A DNA stretch of 64,000 nt, taken from assembly GCF_029846235.1 (NCBI RefSeq), contig NZ_JARVWP010000026.1, forward strand, positions 1 to 64,000, read 5' to 3'. A program made the position numbers and the translations under genes. Within the stretch, counting starts at the first letter, position 1. Each line of letters opens with the position of its first letter. This DNA is from Bradyrhizobium sp. CER78. GTDB lineage: Bacteria; Pseudomonadota; Alphaproteobacteria; Rhizobiales; Xanthobacteraceae. This document shows positions 44,482 to 52,338 of this stretch, one piece after another. The notes beneath the pieces were generated by a model that saw nothing but the letters and a program-made list of their open reading frames with translations, was not told the origin of the DNA and did not search any database.

Positions 44482-44803
44482 CCGCTATCCTACCGGAACC
44501 TATGCAGACGGCGCGCAGCGATGCGCGCCGTTCGCGTTTTGCTGGCATTCCAGCCGAAAGGACTTGCCACATCCCGCATTAGGCGAGAGAATTTAGCTAA
44601 TCAGCTAATTAAAAATACCGTCAGACGGACGGCCCCGGGGAGAGGACCCATGACGTTCGGCAGAGCAAACGAGCCCCCATTCCCATGGCTAGCGACGGCT
44701 AGGCCGCGCCTTTGACGGCAGCGCCGGTGCGGTCCCCTGGCGCGTCGGACAAGTGAACAAGATCCCTTCGATTACTCCCCAATAGCAACAACGGAACAAC
44801 AAC
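44482..44803. other. Intergenic with operator-like palindrome
   Basis: The gap between coxM and the CoA-transferase gene contains an unusually AT-rich stretch (44589-44616) with the perfect palindrome TTAGCT, four bases, AGCTAA at 44593-44608, suitable as a repressor site. A tiny frame follows at 44650. Confidence 0.45.
44650..44715 (+). CDS. Possible 21-residue upstream peptide
   Basis: A frame beginning MTFGRANEPPF has a strong GGGGAGAGGA six bases before its ATG, much better than the ribosome site of the following CoA-transferase gene, and ends 88 bases before it. It may be a leader peptide; coding is unproven. Confidence 0.25.
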   Translation: MTFGRANEPPFPWLATARPRL

Positions 44804-45916
44804 GTGCTCGATAAGCCCGCCTCCCAAACCGCCGCTCGCACCTCGGGCCCGCTCACGGGCTTCCGCATCGTCGAATTCGCCGGCATCGGCCCCGGCCCGT
44901 TCGCCTGCATGCTGCTCGCCGACATGGGCGCCGAGGTCATCACGCTGGACCGGGTCGGCGCGGGCAAGAATTTGAAGGCGGTCGCGACCCGCGGCCGCAA
45001 GGTCATCGAGCTCGACCTCAAGAACAAGGCGGCGATATCCGAAGTGCTCGACCTGCTGAGCCATGCCGATGCGCTGATCGAAGGCTTTCGTCCCGGCGTG
45101 ATGGAGCGCCTCGGCCTCGGCCCCGATGTCGTGTTCGCGCGCAATCCGAAACTGGTCTACGGGCGCATGACCGGCTGGGGCCAGGAAGGCCCGCTGGCCA
45201 ACGCCGCCGGCCACGACATCAACTACATCTCGATCACGGGTGCGCTGGCTGCGATCGGCACCAAGGAGAAGCCGGTGCCGCCGCTCAACCTGGTCGGCGA
45301 TTTCGGCGGCGGCGCGCTGTACCTCGTGGTCGGCGTGCTCGCCGCGCTCTTGGAAGCGCAGAAGTCCGGCAAGGGCCAGGTGGTCGACACCGCGATGTGC
45401 GACGGCGCCGCCTCGCTGATGTCGATGTTCTACGACATGGCTGCGCAGGGCCGCTGGAGCGGCGGCCGCGACCAGAATTTCCTCGACGGCGGCGCGCATT
45501 TCTACGGCGTCTACGAATGCTCCTGCGGCAATTTCATCTCGATCGGCTCGATCGAGCCGCAGTTCTACGCACTGCTGCGCAAGCATGCCGACCTCACCGA
45601 TGCCGACTTCGACGCGCAGATGGACCGCAAGGCCTGGCCGGCGCTGAAGGCGAAGCTGGAAAAGGTGTTCAAGAGCAAGTCGCGCGCCGACTGGTGCAAG
45701 ATCATGGAAGGCACCGACATCTGCTTCGCCCCGATCCTGACCATGGAGGAAGCGCCGAAGCATCCGCACATGGCGGCGCGCCAGGTGTTCGTCGAACGCC
45801 ACGGCGTCACCCAGCCCGCCCCCGCGCCGCGCTTCTCGCGCACGCCGTCGGCGATCCGCGAGCCGGAACTTGCGAGCATTGGGGATGTGACGGCCGAGTG
45901 GAAAACGGGGAAGTAA
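44804..45916 (+). CDS. CaiB/BaiF-family CoA transferase (alpha-methylacyl-CoA racemase-like)
   Basis: A 370-residue family III CoA transferase. Features include GPLTGFRIVEFAGIGPGPFA (in part FAGIGPGPFACMLLADMGAE), RKVIELDLK, the catalytic Asp in AGHDINYISITGAL, and GKGQVVDTAM. The IGPGPF and GHDINY patterns favour alpha-methylacyl-CoA racemase, which epimerises 2-methyl-branched acyl-CoAs for beta-oxidation. The start is GTG with a poor ribosome site. It stands alone after the cox operon, followed by a palindromic repeat. Confidence 0.85.
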   Translation: MLDKPASQTAARTSGPLTGFRIVEFAGIGPGPFACMLLADMGAEVITLDRVGAGKNLKAVATRGRKVIELDLKNKAAISEVLDLLSHADALIEGFRPGVMERLGLGPDVVFARNPKLVYGRMTGWGQEGPLANAAGHDINYISITGALAAIGTKEKPVPPLNLVGDFGGGALYLVVGVLAALLEAQKSGKGQVVDTAMCDGAASLMSMFYDMAAQGRWSGGRDQNFLDGGAHFYGVYECSCGNFISIGSIEPQFYALLRKHADLTDADFDAQMDRKAWPALKAKLEKVFKSKSRADWCKIMEGTDICFAPILTMEEAPKHPHMAARQVFVERHGVTQPAPAPRFSRTPSAIREPELASIGDVTAEWKTGK

Positions 45917-45921
45917 ATCCC

Positions 45922-46045
45922 CCGTCGTCCCGGCGAAGGCCGGGACCCATAACCACCGGCCGCGCTGATTGCGCGCAGCTGGGGCCCCAGCGTTTTCTAA
46001 CCACGAACAGCTGTGGTTATGGGTCCCGGCCTTCGCCGGGACGAC
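45922..46045. repeat. Palindromic repeat, family B, copy 3
   Basis: Ends CCGTCGTCCCGGCGAAGGCC and GGCCTTCGCCGGGACGAC pair; the inner arms ATAACCAC and GTGGTTAT also pair. It lies between the convergent CoA-transferase and hppD genes. Confidence 0.88.
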
Positions 46046-46084
46046 ACCTTTGACTGTACGCTAGCGTAGCACGCTACGGCTCGC

Positions 46085-47203
46085 TTACGCCGCGTGATCG
46101 ACCTTCAGCACGCCGCGGCGGATCTGGTCTTCCTCGATCGATTCGAACAGCGCCTTGAAGTTGCCTTCGCCGAAGCCATCGTCGCCCTTGCGCTGGATGA
46201 ATTCGAAGAAGATCGGCCCGATCGCGTTCGCCGAGAAGATCTGCAGCAGCACCTTGGTCTGGCCGCCGTCGACCACGCCCTCACCGTCGATCAGGATGCC
46301 GTTGGTCTTGAGCCGCGCGACATCCTCGCCATGCTTGGGCAGACGGGCGTCGATCCGCTCGAAATAGGTGTCGGGCGGCGACGGCATGAACGGCAGGCCA
46401 TCCGCGCGCAACCTTTCGACCGTCGCGTGGATGTCGCGCGCGCCGCAGGCGATGTGCTGGATGCCCTCGCCGTGATAGACATTGAGATATTCCTCGATCT
46501 GCCCGGAATCGCCGGCGTCCTCGTTGATCGGAATCCGGATCTTGCCGTCCGGACTGGTCAGCGCGCGGGAGAACAAGCCGGAGGCGCGGCCCTCGATGTC
46601 GAAGAAGCGGATCTGGCGGAAGTTGAACAGCTTTGCATAGAAGCCGGTCCAGACATCCATGCGGCCGCGATGGACGTTGTGGGTGAGGTGATCGACGTAA
46701 TAAAGGCCCGAGCCCGCGGGACGCGGGTTGGCGGCCCCCAGCCATTCGAACTCGGCATCATAGGCCGAGCCCTTGGCACCATAGCGATCGACGAAATAGA
46801 GCAGGCTGCCGCCGATACCCTTGATCGCGGGGACATCGAGCGTCTTCTCCGCGGACGACAGATTCGCCGGCTCCGCGCCAAGTGCGATCGCACGCTCATA
46901 GGCGTGCTTGGCATCGACCACGCGGAACGCCATCGACGGCGCGCAAGGGCCGTGCGCGGCGACGAAGTTGAAGCCGTGGCTGCCAGGCTCCTCATTGACG
47001 AGATAGTTGATATCGCCCTGGCGATAGACCGTGATCGCCTTGGTCCGGTGGCGGGCGACCGCGACGAAGCCCATCAGCTTGAACAGCGCGTGCAGCTCAG
47101 CCGGATTGGGATGAGCGTATTCGACGAACTCGAAGCCATCGGTGCCCATCGGGTTGTCGGCGCTGATTTCAGCGGGCGGCGCATCGTGCGGAAACGGACC
47201 CAT
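46085..47203 (-). CDS. hppD: 4-hydroxyphenylpyruvate dioxygenase
   Basis: A 372-residue Fe(II) enzyme that converts 4-hydroxyphenylpyruvate to homogentisate, the second step of tyrosine breakdown. The iron ligands lie in YYVDHLTHNV (first His), EGIQHIACGA (second His) and IFFEFIQRKGDDGFG (Glu). The C-terminal gating helix (FGEGNFKALFESIE) is intact. GGGAG precedes the ATG at 47203; a longer start at 47245 is possible. A divergent Lrp-type regulator shares the upstream region. The rest of the pathway (hmgA, fahA) is 1-4 kb to the right. Confidence 0.96.
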   Translation of the reverse strand: MGPFPHDAPPAEISADNPMGTDGFEFVEYAHPNPAELHALFKLMGFVAVARHRTKAITVYRQGDINYLVNEEPGSHGFNFVAAHGPCAPSMAFRVVDAKHAYERAIALGAEPANLSSAEKTLDVPAIKGIGGSLLYFVDRYGAKGSAYDAEFEWLGAANPRPAGSGLYYVDHLTHNVHRGRMDVWTGFYAKLFNFRQIRFFDIEGRASGLFSRALTSPDGKIRIPINEDAGDSGQIEEYLNVYHGEGIQHIACGARDIHATVERLRADGLPFMPSPPDTYFERIDARLPKHGEDVARLKTNGILIDGEGVVDGGQTKVLLQIFSANAIGPIFFEFIQRKGDDGFGEGNFKALFESIEEDQIRRGVLKVDHAA

Positions 47204-47263
47204 GGCGGTAACTCCCTGGTTTGTCTGGGGATCAGCTTCCGTCATCTTCGACGCAACGTGCGT

Positions 47264-47284
47264 GCAAAATGAGGCCCGTTTTGC
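47264..47284. promoter_or_regulatory. Operator-like inverted repeat between hppD and the Lrp gene
   Basis: GCAAAA, nine bases, TTTTGC is a perfect inverted repeat about 60 bases upstream of hppD and 45 bases upstream of the divergent Lrp-type gene, suitable for Lrp-family binding. Confidence 0.5.
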
Positions 47285-47326
47285 TAATATCGCGCATGAT
47301 CCGTGCATGAAATGGACATTTAACGC

Positions 47327-47803
47327 ATGCCAGAAGTCGACGCCTTCGACCTCAAAATGCTCGCCGCGCTGCAGGATGACGGCCGGCTGACCAACCAGCA
47401 GCTCGCCGACCTCGTCGGGCTATCCGCCTCGCAATGCTCGCGGCGGCGGATGCGGCTGGAGGAGGAGAAGGTGATCTCCGGCTACCACGCCGACCTCGCC
47501 GGCGAGGCGCTCGGCTTCGGCCTGATCGCCTTCATCCACATTACGCTGGCAACCCACTCGCCCGACAATGCCAAGCGATTTCGCGAACTGGTCAACCGCG
47601 TCGACGACATCCAGGAGGCCTACGCGCTGACGGGGGATGCCGACTACGTGCTGAAGGTGATGCTGCGCGACCTCAAGAGCCTGTCCGACATCGTCAACAA
47701 CGTGCTGATGCCGCACCAGAGCGTGGCGCATGTGCGCTCCTCGATCGTGCTCGACCGCCTGAAGGAGAGCACCAAGCTGCCGCTGAAATCGCTACCGACC
47801 TGA
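47327..47803 (+). CDS. Lrp/AsnC-family regulator, likely of tyrosine catabolism
   Basis: A 158-residue Lrp/AsnC protein: N-terminal helix-turn-helix (FDLKMLAALQDDGRLT, LADLVGLSASQCSRR) and a RAM domain (ALTGDADYVLKVMLRDL). It is divergent from hppD with only 123 bases between the starts and a perfect inverted repeat there, so it probably controls hppD in response to tyrosine, phenylalanine or an intermediate (inference from context). Confidence 0.88.
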   Translation: MPEVDAFDLKMLAALQDDGRLTNQQLADLVGLSASQCSRRRMRLEEEKVISGYHADLAGEALGFGLIAFIHITLATHSPDNAKRFRELVNRVDDIQEAYALTGDADYVLKVMLRDLKSLSDIVNNVLMPHQSVAHVRSSIVLDRLKESTKLPLKSLPT

Positions 47804-47889
47804 TCCGTCGCGAATCGAGGGAAATACGTCATTCGCTTTCCCGGTCCGATTTGCGATCATTCCTCCAACATCCGGCAAGAGAGACAACC

Positions 47890-48201
47890 ATGGCGCTGCA
47901 GCTGCGACCGAACTGCGAGTACTGCGACAAGGACCTGCCACCGAGCGCCACCGACGCGCGGATCTGTTCCTATGAATGCACGTTCTGTGCGGATTGCGCT
48001 GAGACCAAGCTCGGCAATGTCTGCCCGAACTGCGGCGGCGGCTTTGCGCCGCGCCCGATCCGCCCGACCAAGCCGTGGCGAGCGGGCGTCTGCATCGTGA
48101 ACCAGCCGCCGTCGGACAAGCGGGTGCATCTGAAATATAGTCTTGATGACTGCGCGGCGCATACGGCGCGGCTGAGGGACATCAGGCCGGAGGAGCGGTG
48201 A
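47890..48201 (+). CDS. DUF1272 zinc-binding small protein
   Basis: A 103-residue protein whose first 60 residues match DUF1272: RPNCEYCDKDLPP, ICSYECTFCADCAE and NVCPNCGGG, seven to eight cysteines that would bind two zinc ions in a treble-clef-like fold. The tail is basic and Pro-rich. The start is 86 bases after the Lrp-type gene on the same strand. Function is unknown. Confidence 0.85.
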   Translation: MALQLRPNCEYCDKDLPPSATDARICSYECTFCADCAETKLGNVCPNCGGGFAPRPIRPTKPWRAGVCIVNQPPSDKRVHLKYSLDDCAAHTARLRDIRPEER

Positions 48202-48209
48202 GCTTCCCT

Positions 48210-48295
48210 CGTCATTGCGAGGAGCGAAGCGACGAAGCAATCCATCCGTCGTCATACGCGGATCGATGGATTGCTTCGCTTCGCTCGCAATGACG
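48210..48295. repeat. Palindromic repeat, family A, copy 2
   Basis: CGTCATTGCGAG and CTCGCAATGACG ends, inner arms GAAGCAATCCATC and GATGGATTGCTTC. It separates the convergent DUF1272 and fahA genes by filling almost the entire gap. Confidence 0.9.
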
Positions 48296-48300
48296 AGACG

Positions 48301-49572
48301 TCATTCCGCCGCGACGATCGTCCCCTCGACCTCGCCGAACCCGACACGATAGCCGTCGCCCTGGCACCAGCCGCGCATGACCAGCGAATCGCCGTTCTCG
48401 AGGAACGAGCGCGTCACGCCGCTGGCAAGCTCGACCGGCTCGGTGCCGTTCCAGCTGATCTCCAGGAGACTGCCGCGCTGGTGCTTTTCCGGGCCGGAGA
48501 TCGTGCCGGACCCTAGGAGATCGCCGACATTCATCGCGCAGCCGCTGGAGGCATGGTGCACAAGCTGCTGCACCGACGACCAGTACATGTACTTGAAGTT
48601 GGTGCTGCAGATCGTCTTCGCCTCGTTCATCGCGCCGGCCCGCAAGGCGACATCGAGCTGCATGTCGTAATTGTTTGGCTGGGCCTGCTTCAGATAGGCC
48701 AGCGGCTCCGGCTCTTGCGCCGGACCCTGCATCCGGAACGGCTCCAGCGCCTCGCGCGTCACCACCCATGGGCTGATCGAGGTCGCGAACGCCTTGGCCT
48801 GGAACGGGCCGAGCGGCACATACTCCCATTGCTGGATGTCGCGCGCGCTCCAGTCGTTGAGGATGACGAAGCCGAAGATCATCTCCTCGGCCTGCTTCTC
48901 GGTCAGCATCTCGCCCATCGCTGACGCCTGCCCGACGACGACCCCCATCTCGAGCTCGAAGTCGAGCCGCTTGCAGGGGCCGAAGCTCGGCACCTCAGCG
49001 GTCGGCGGCTTGAGCTGACCGCGCGGCCGCTTCACTTTGGTGCCCGACACCACCACCGTCGAAGCGCGGCCGTTATAGCCGATCGGCATATGCAGCCAGT
49101 TCGGCTGCAGCGCGTTGTCTTTGCCGCGGAACATGACGCCGACATTGGTGGCGTGCTCCTTCGACGAATAGAAATCGGTATAGCCCGAGACCGCGAACGG
49201 CATGTGCAGCCTGGCGTCGGCCATCGGCACCAGCGCCCGTGCGCGCAATTCCCTGTTGTCGCGCAGCTCCGGATGATCCGAGCGCAGCAGCTCGCTGATC
49301 CGCGCCCGCGTCGCCGACCACACCTTCGGCCCGAGCGCCATGAAGGCGTTCAGCGACGGCTGCGAGAACACGCCGAGCGGCCCGACATCGAGCCGGGAAT
49401 CCTGCTCGAGCTCCCAGAGGTCGAGCACATAGTCGCCGATCGCAACGCCGACGCGCGGCGCAAGGCCGTCCTTCGACGAGAACACGCCGTAGGGCAGGTT
49501 CTGGATCGGGAAGTCGGAGGTGGGCGCGACGTCGATGAAGGAGCGAAGTTTGGGGTCGTTGGGGTGGGTCAT
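48301..49572 (-). CDS. fahA: Fumarylacetoacetase
   Basis: A 423-residue hydrolase that splits fumarylacetoacetate to fumarate and acetoacetate, the last step of tyrosine degradation. Family motifs: LPYGVFS at the start, the catalytic region YTDFYSSKEHATNVG, DFELEMGVVVG, and FVILNDWSARDIQQWEY with metal-binding acidic residues, then GSGTISGPE near the C-terminus. The ATG at 49572 gives the standard length. It is last in the leftward operon, 200 bases after hmgA, with a long palindromic repeat in between. No maiA (isomerase) gene is in the window. Confidence 0.95.
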   Translation of the reverse strand: MTHPNDPKLRSFIDVAPTSDFPIQNLPYGVFSSKDGLAPRVGVAIGDYVLDLWELEQDSRLDVGPLGVFSQPSLNAFMALGPKVWSATRARISELLRSDHPELRDNRELRARALVPMADARLHMPFAVSGYTDFYSSKEHATNVGVMFRGKDNALQPNWLHMPIGYNGRASTVVVSGTKVKRPRGQLKPPTAEVPSFGPCKRLDFELEMGVVVGQASAMGEMLTEKQAEEMIFGFVILNDWSARDIQQWEYVPLGPFQAKAFATSISPWVVTREALEPFRMQGPAQEPEPLAYLKQAQPNNYDMQLDVALRAGAMNEAKTICSTNFKYMYWSSVQQLVHHASSGCAMNVGDLLGSGTISGPEKHQRGSLLEISWNGTEPVELASGVTRSFLENGDSLVMRGWCQGDGYRVGFGEVEGTIVAAE

Positions 49573-49610
49573 CGTTTTCTCGATGCAATAATGGTGGTGC
49601 CACTTTCGCC

Positions 49611-49770
49611 ACCCTCCCCTGGAGGGGGAGGGTCGGCTCGCATGGAGCGAAGCGAAATGCGAGACGGGGTGGGGTGATCCCTCCACTCGGGTACCGCCTC
49701 AAGGGAGAGACTGTCACCCCACCCCGCCGCTCATCTCATTCGCGTCGACCCTCCCCCTCCAGGGGAGGGT
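49611..49770. repeat. Long palindromic repeat C in the hmgA-fahA spacer
   Basis: Outer arms of 25 bases (ACCCTCCCCTGGAGGGGGAG start) pair perfectly; inner arms GACGGGGTGGGGTGA and TCACCCCACCCC also pair. It fills the spacer between hmgA and fahA and ends five bases past the hmgA stop. Confidence 0.9.
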
Positions 49771-49774
49771 AAGA

Positions 49775-51121
49775 TCACGGCTTGGTCGGGTCGAACTTCT
49801 TTTCCAGGCCCTTCCAGCAATCCGAGTAGTCATCCTGCAGCGTCGATGACGTCGCGGCGTGCCGCGTCACGCGCTGCGGGAAGCGGGTCTCGAACATGAA
49901 GGCCATGGTGCCGGTCAGCTTCACCGGCTTGAGCTCGCTGTTGCTGGCGTGCTCGAAGGCTTCGCGGTCGGGACCGTGCGGCAGCATGCAATTGTGCAGG
50001 CTGATGCCGCCCGGCACGAAGCCCTGCGGCTTGGCGTCGTAGACGCCATAGATCAGACCCATGAACTCCGACATGATGTTCATGTGGTACCACGGCGGGC
50101 GGAAGGTGTTGTCGGCCACCATCCAGCGCTCCGGGAAGATCACGAAGTCGATGTTCGCGGTGCCCGCGGTCTCCGACGGCGAGGTGAGCACCGTGAAGAT
50201 CGACGGGTCGGGATGGTCGAAGGCGATCGCGCCGACCGGCGAGAAGGTGCGCAGATCGTATTTGTAGGGCGCGTAATTGCCGTGCCAGGCGACCACGTCG
50301 ATTGGCGAATGCGGCAACGTGGTCTTGAACAGCGAACCGCCCCATTTCACGTAGAGCTCGGTCGGCGTGTCCTTGTCCTCGTAGGCGGCCACCGGCGTCA
50401 GGAAGTCGCGCGAATTGGCCAGGCAATTGGCGCCGATCGGGCCGCGCTCCGGCAGCGTGAAGGCGCCGCCATAATTCTCGCAGAGATAGCCGCGCGCCGG
50501 TCCATTCGGAATCTCGACACGGAATTTGACGCCGCGCGGGATCACCACGATCTCGCCCGGCTCGGCATCGATGCGGCCGAACTCGGTGACGAGACGCAGA
50601 TTGCCCTGCTGCAGCACGAACATCATCTCGCCATCGGCATTGTAGAAATGCTGATCGACCATCGATTTGGTGATGAGATAGACGTGCGCCGCCATGCCCG
50701 CCTGGGTGTTGGCATCGCCCGCCGTGGTCATGGTCTGCACGCCCTGCAGGAAGGTCATGTCCTCCTTCGGGATCGGCGCCGGATCCCAGCGCAGCTGCGC
50801 GATCGGCATGTCGTATTCGTGGCACGGCGCGGTGCGCCACAGGCCGGCATCGGCCTTCGCGAAGCGGCCGGAGTGCCGCACCGACGGCCGGATGCGGTAG
50901 AGCCAGGAGCGCTCATTGGTGCCGCGTGGCGCCGTGAACGGCGAGCCGGACAGTTGCTCGGCATAGAGCCCGTAGGCGCAGCGCTGCGGCGAGTTGCGCC
51001 CCATCGGCAGCGCACCGGGCAACGCCTCGGTCTCAAAGCTGTTGCCGAAGCCGGACATGTAGCCCGGGGTCACCTGCCCCGAGCTGCGCACGATCTGATC
51101 AGGCGAGGTATTGATGTTCAT
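49775..51121 (-). CDS. hmgA: Homogentisate 1,2-dioxygenase
   Basis: A 448-residue Fe(II) ring-cleavage enzyme that turns homogentisate into maleylacetoacetate. Signatures: YMSGFGNSFETEALPGALP at the N-terminus, FYNADGEMMFVLQQG, PPWYHMNIMSEFMGLIYG with iron ligands, and SLHNCMLPHGPD. The ATG at 51121 has AAGGAGG upstream and lies two bases after the stop of the MBL-fold gene, showing tight cotranscription. Confidence 0.96.
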   Translation of the reverse strand: MNINTSPDQIVRSSGQVTPGYMSGFGNSFETEALPGALPMGRNSPQRCAYGLYAEQLSGSPFTAPRGTNERSWLYRIRPSVRHSGRFAKADAGLWRTAPCHEYDMPIAQLRWDPAPIPKEDMTFLQGVQTMTTAGDANTQAGMAAHVYLITKSMVDQHFYNADGEMMFVLQQGNLRLVTEFGRIDAEPGEIVVIPRGVKFRVEIPNGPARGYLCENYGGAFTLPERGPIGANCLANSRDFLTPVAAYEDKDTPTELYVKWGGSLFKTTLPHSPIDVVAWHGNYAPYKYDLRTFSPVGAIAFDHPDPSIFTVLTSPSETAGTANIDFVIFPERWMVADNTFRPPWYHMNIMSEFMGLIYGVYDAKPQGFVPGGISLHNCMLPHGPDREAFEHASNSELKPVKLTGTMAFMFETRFPQRVTRHAATSSTLQDDYSDCWKGLEKKFDPTKP

Positions 51122-51123
51122 CA

Positions 51124-52077
51124 CTATCCTCCTTGCAGGGCGGCCCACATTTCCTGGTCGCGCTTGTCGGTCCAGATCACGGGGTCATCGATCCCGGACG
51201 CCTCGTCATAGGCGCGCGAAACGTTGAACGGCAGGCAGTGCTCGTAGATCGCAAACTTCGAGAACTTCGGATCCATCACCTCGCGCGTCGCCGCCATCGA
51301 TTCCTTCAAGGAGCGGCCCTTGGCGACGGACGATTCCGCGGCGCCATAAAGCGTTGTGACGAAATCGCGGGTCATCGCGATCGCATCGCGCCCGGTCTCG
51401 AGGCCCTTCAGTGCATCGCCGCGGCCCGGCGCGATCGCCTTCGGATTGAAGGCGCGGATCTCGTTCAAGGTCATCGGCCACTCGCGCAGATGCGCATCGC
51501 CGCAATAGCAGGCCGAGTGGTATTCGATCAGGTCGCCGGAGAACATCACCTCGGCATCCGGCACCCAGGCGACGATGTCGCCCGAGGTGTGACCGGCGCC
51601 GAGCTGCATCAGCCGCACCTCGCGCTTGCCGAGATAGATCGACATCTCGCCTTCGAAGGTCAGCGTCGGCCAGGTCAGGCCCGGGATGCTCGCGGCATCC
51701 TGGAACAGCCGCGGGAAGCGGCCGTATTCGGAATCCCAATCCTGCTGGCCGCGCTCCTGGATCAAGCGATAGGTCTCCTGCGAGGCGACGATGCCCTGCG
51801 CGTGATAGGCCGAGGCGCCGAGCACGCGCACCGCGTGATAATGCGACAGCACGACATATTTGATCGGCTTGTCGGTGACGGTCTTGACCCGCTCGATCAC
51901 CTTGTTGGCCATCGCCGGCGTTGCCTGCGCGTCGAACACCAGGCAGCCGTCCTCGCCGACGATCACGGCGGTGTTGGGATCGCCTTCGGCGGTGAAGGCG
52001 TAGAGATCGGTGCCGATCTCGGAGAAGGTGACCTTTTTCTCGGCGAGGTCGGTGGTCGATGCGAAACCTTTGGCCAT
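51124..52077 (-). CDS. MBL-fold hydrolase with altered metal motif, homogentisate operon
   Basis: A 317-residue metallo-beta-lactamase-fold protein. Where active enzymes have HxHxDH, this one reads H79-Y-H81-A-V83-R84, so the Asp and third His are Val and Arg. Later ligands are kept (GAGHTSGD and FSGDLIEYH). It may bind one metal or have lost hydrolysis. Flavodiiron-like SoxH/quinoprotein-relay MBL proteins look similar at low level. It lies between DUF2783 and hmgA (23 and 2 bases away), so a task in aromatic degradation, perhaps on a thioester or lactone, is inferred. Confidence 0.8.
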   Translation of the reverse strand: MAKGFASTTDLAEKKVTFSEIGTDLYAFTAEGDPNTAVIVGEDGCLVFDAQATPAMANKVIERVKTVTDKPIKYVVLSHYHAVRVLGASAYHAQGIVASQETYRLIQERGQQDWDSEYGRFPRLFQDAASIPGLTWPTLTFEGEMSIYLGKREVRLMQLGAGHTSGDIVAWVPDAEVMFSGDLIEYHSACYCGDAHLREWPMTLNEIRAFNPKAIAPGRGDALKGLETGRDAIAMTRDFVTTLYGAAESSVAKGRSLKESMAATREVMDPKFSKFAIYEHCLPFNVSRAYDEASGIDDPVIWTDKRDQEMWAALQGG

Positions 52078-52100
52078 CAGTTCAATCCTGTCCGTTTGAT

Positions 52101-52328
52101 CTATTGCTGTTGCTGTTGTTGCTGCTGGCTTGCATCCAGCGTTCGTCGTTTCGCCAGCGCGATCGCCTCGCGCAGCACGTCGAGATCGCCGATATGGTTG
52201 GCGAGCACCAGGACCAGTGCGGCATCGAGATCGGCGCTCTGTGCGTCGGTGAGGCCGCGATGCGCCTCGACGATGGCGCGGAAGGCGTCATCGGGCTTTG
52301 CGAAGTTCGAACTGGTCGAGAGCGCCAT
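52101..52328 (-). CDS. DUF2783 protein with poly-Gln C-terminus
   Basis: A 75-residue protein. Residues 1-60 match DUF2783 (FAKPDDAFRAIVEAHRGLTDAQS, in part EAHRGLTDAQSADLDAAL; LVLVLANHIGDLDVLREAI), a small helical protein often found between a flavin monooxygenase and an MBL-fold protein. The last eight residues are all Gln, coded by a CAG/CAA run next to the stop. Spacing is ten bases from the monooxygenase and 23 bases to the MBL gene. Function unknown. Confidence 0.78.
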   Translation of the reverse strand: MALSTSSNFAKPDDAFRAIVEAHRGLTDAQSADLDAALVLVLANHIGDLDVLREAIALAKRRTLDASQQQQQQQQ

Positions 52329-52338
52329 CGCAGATCCC

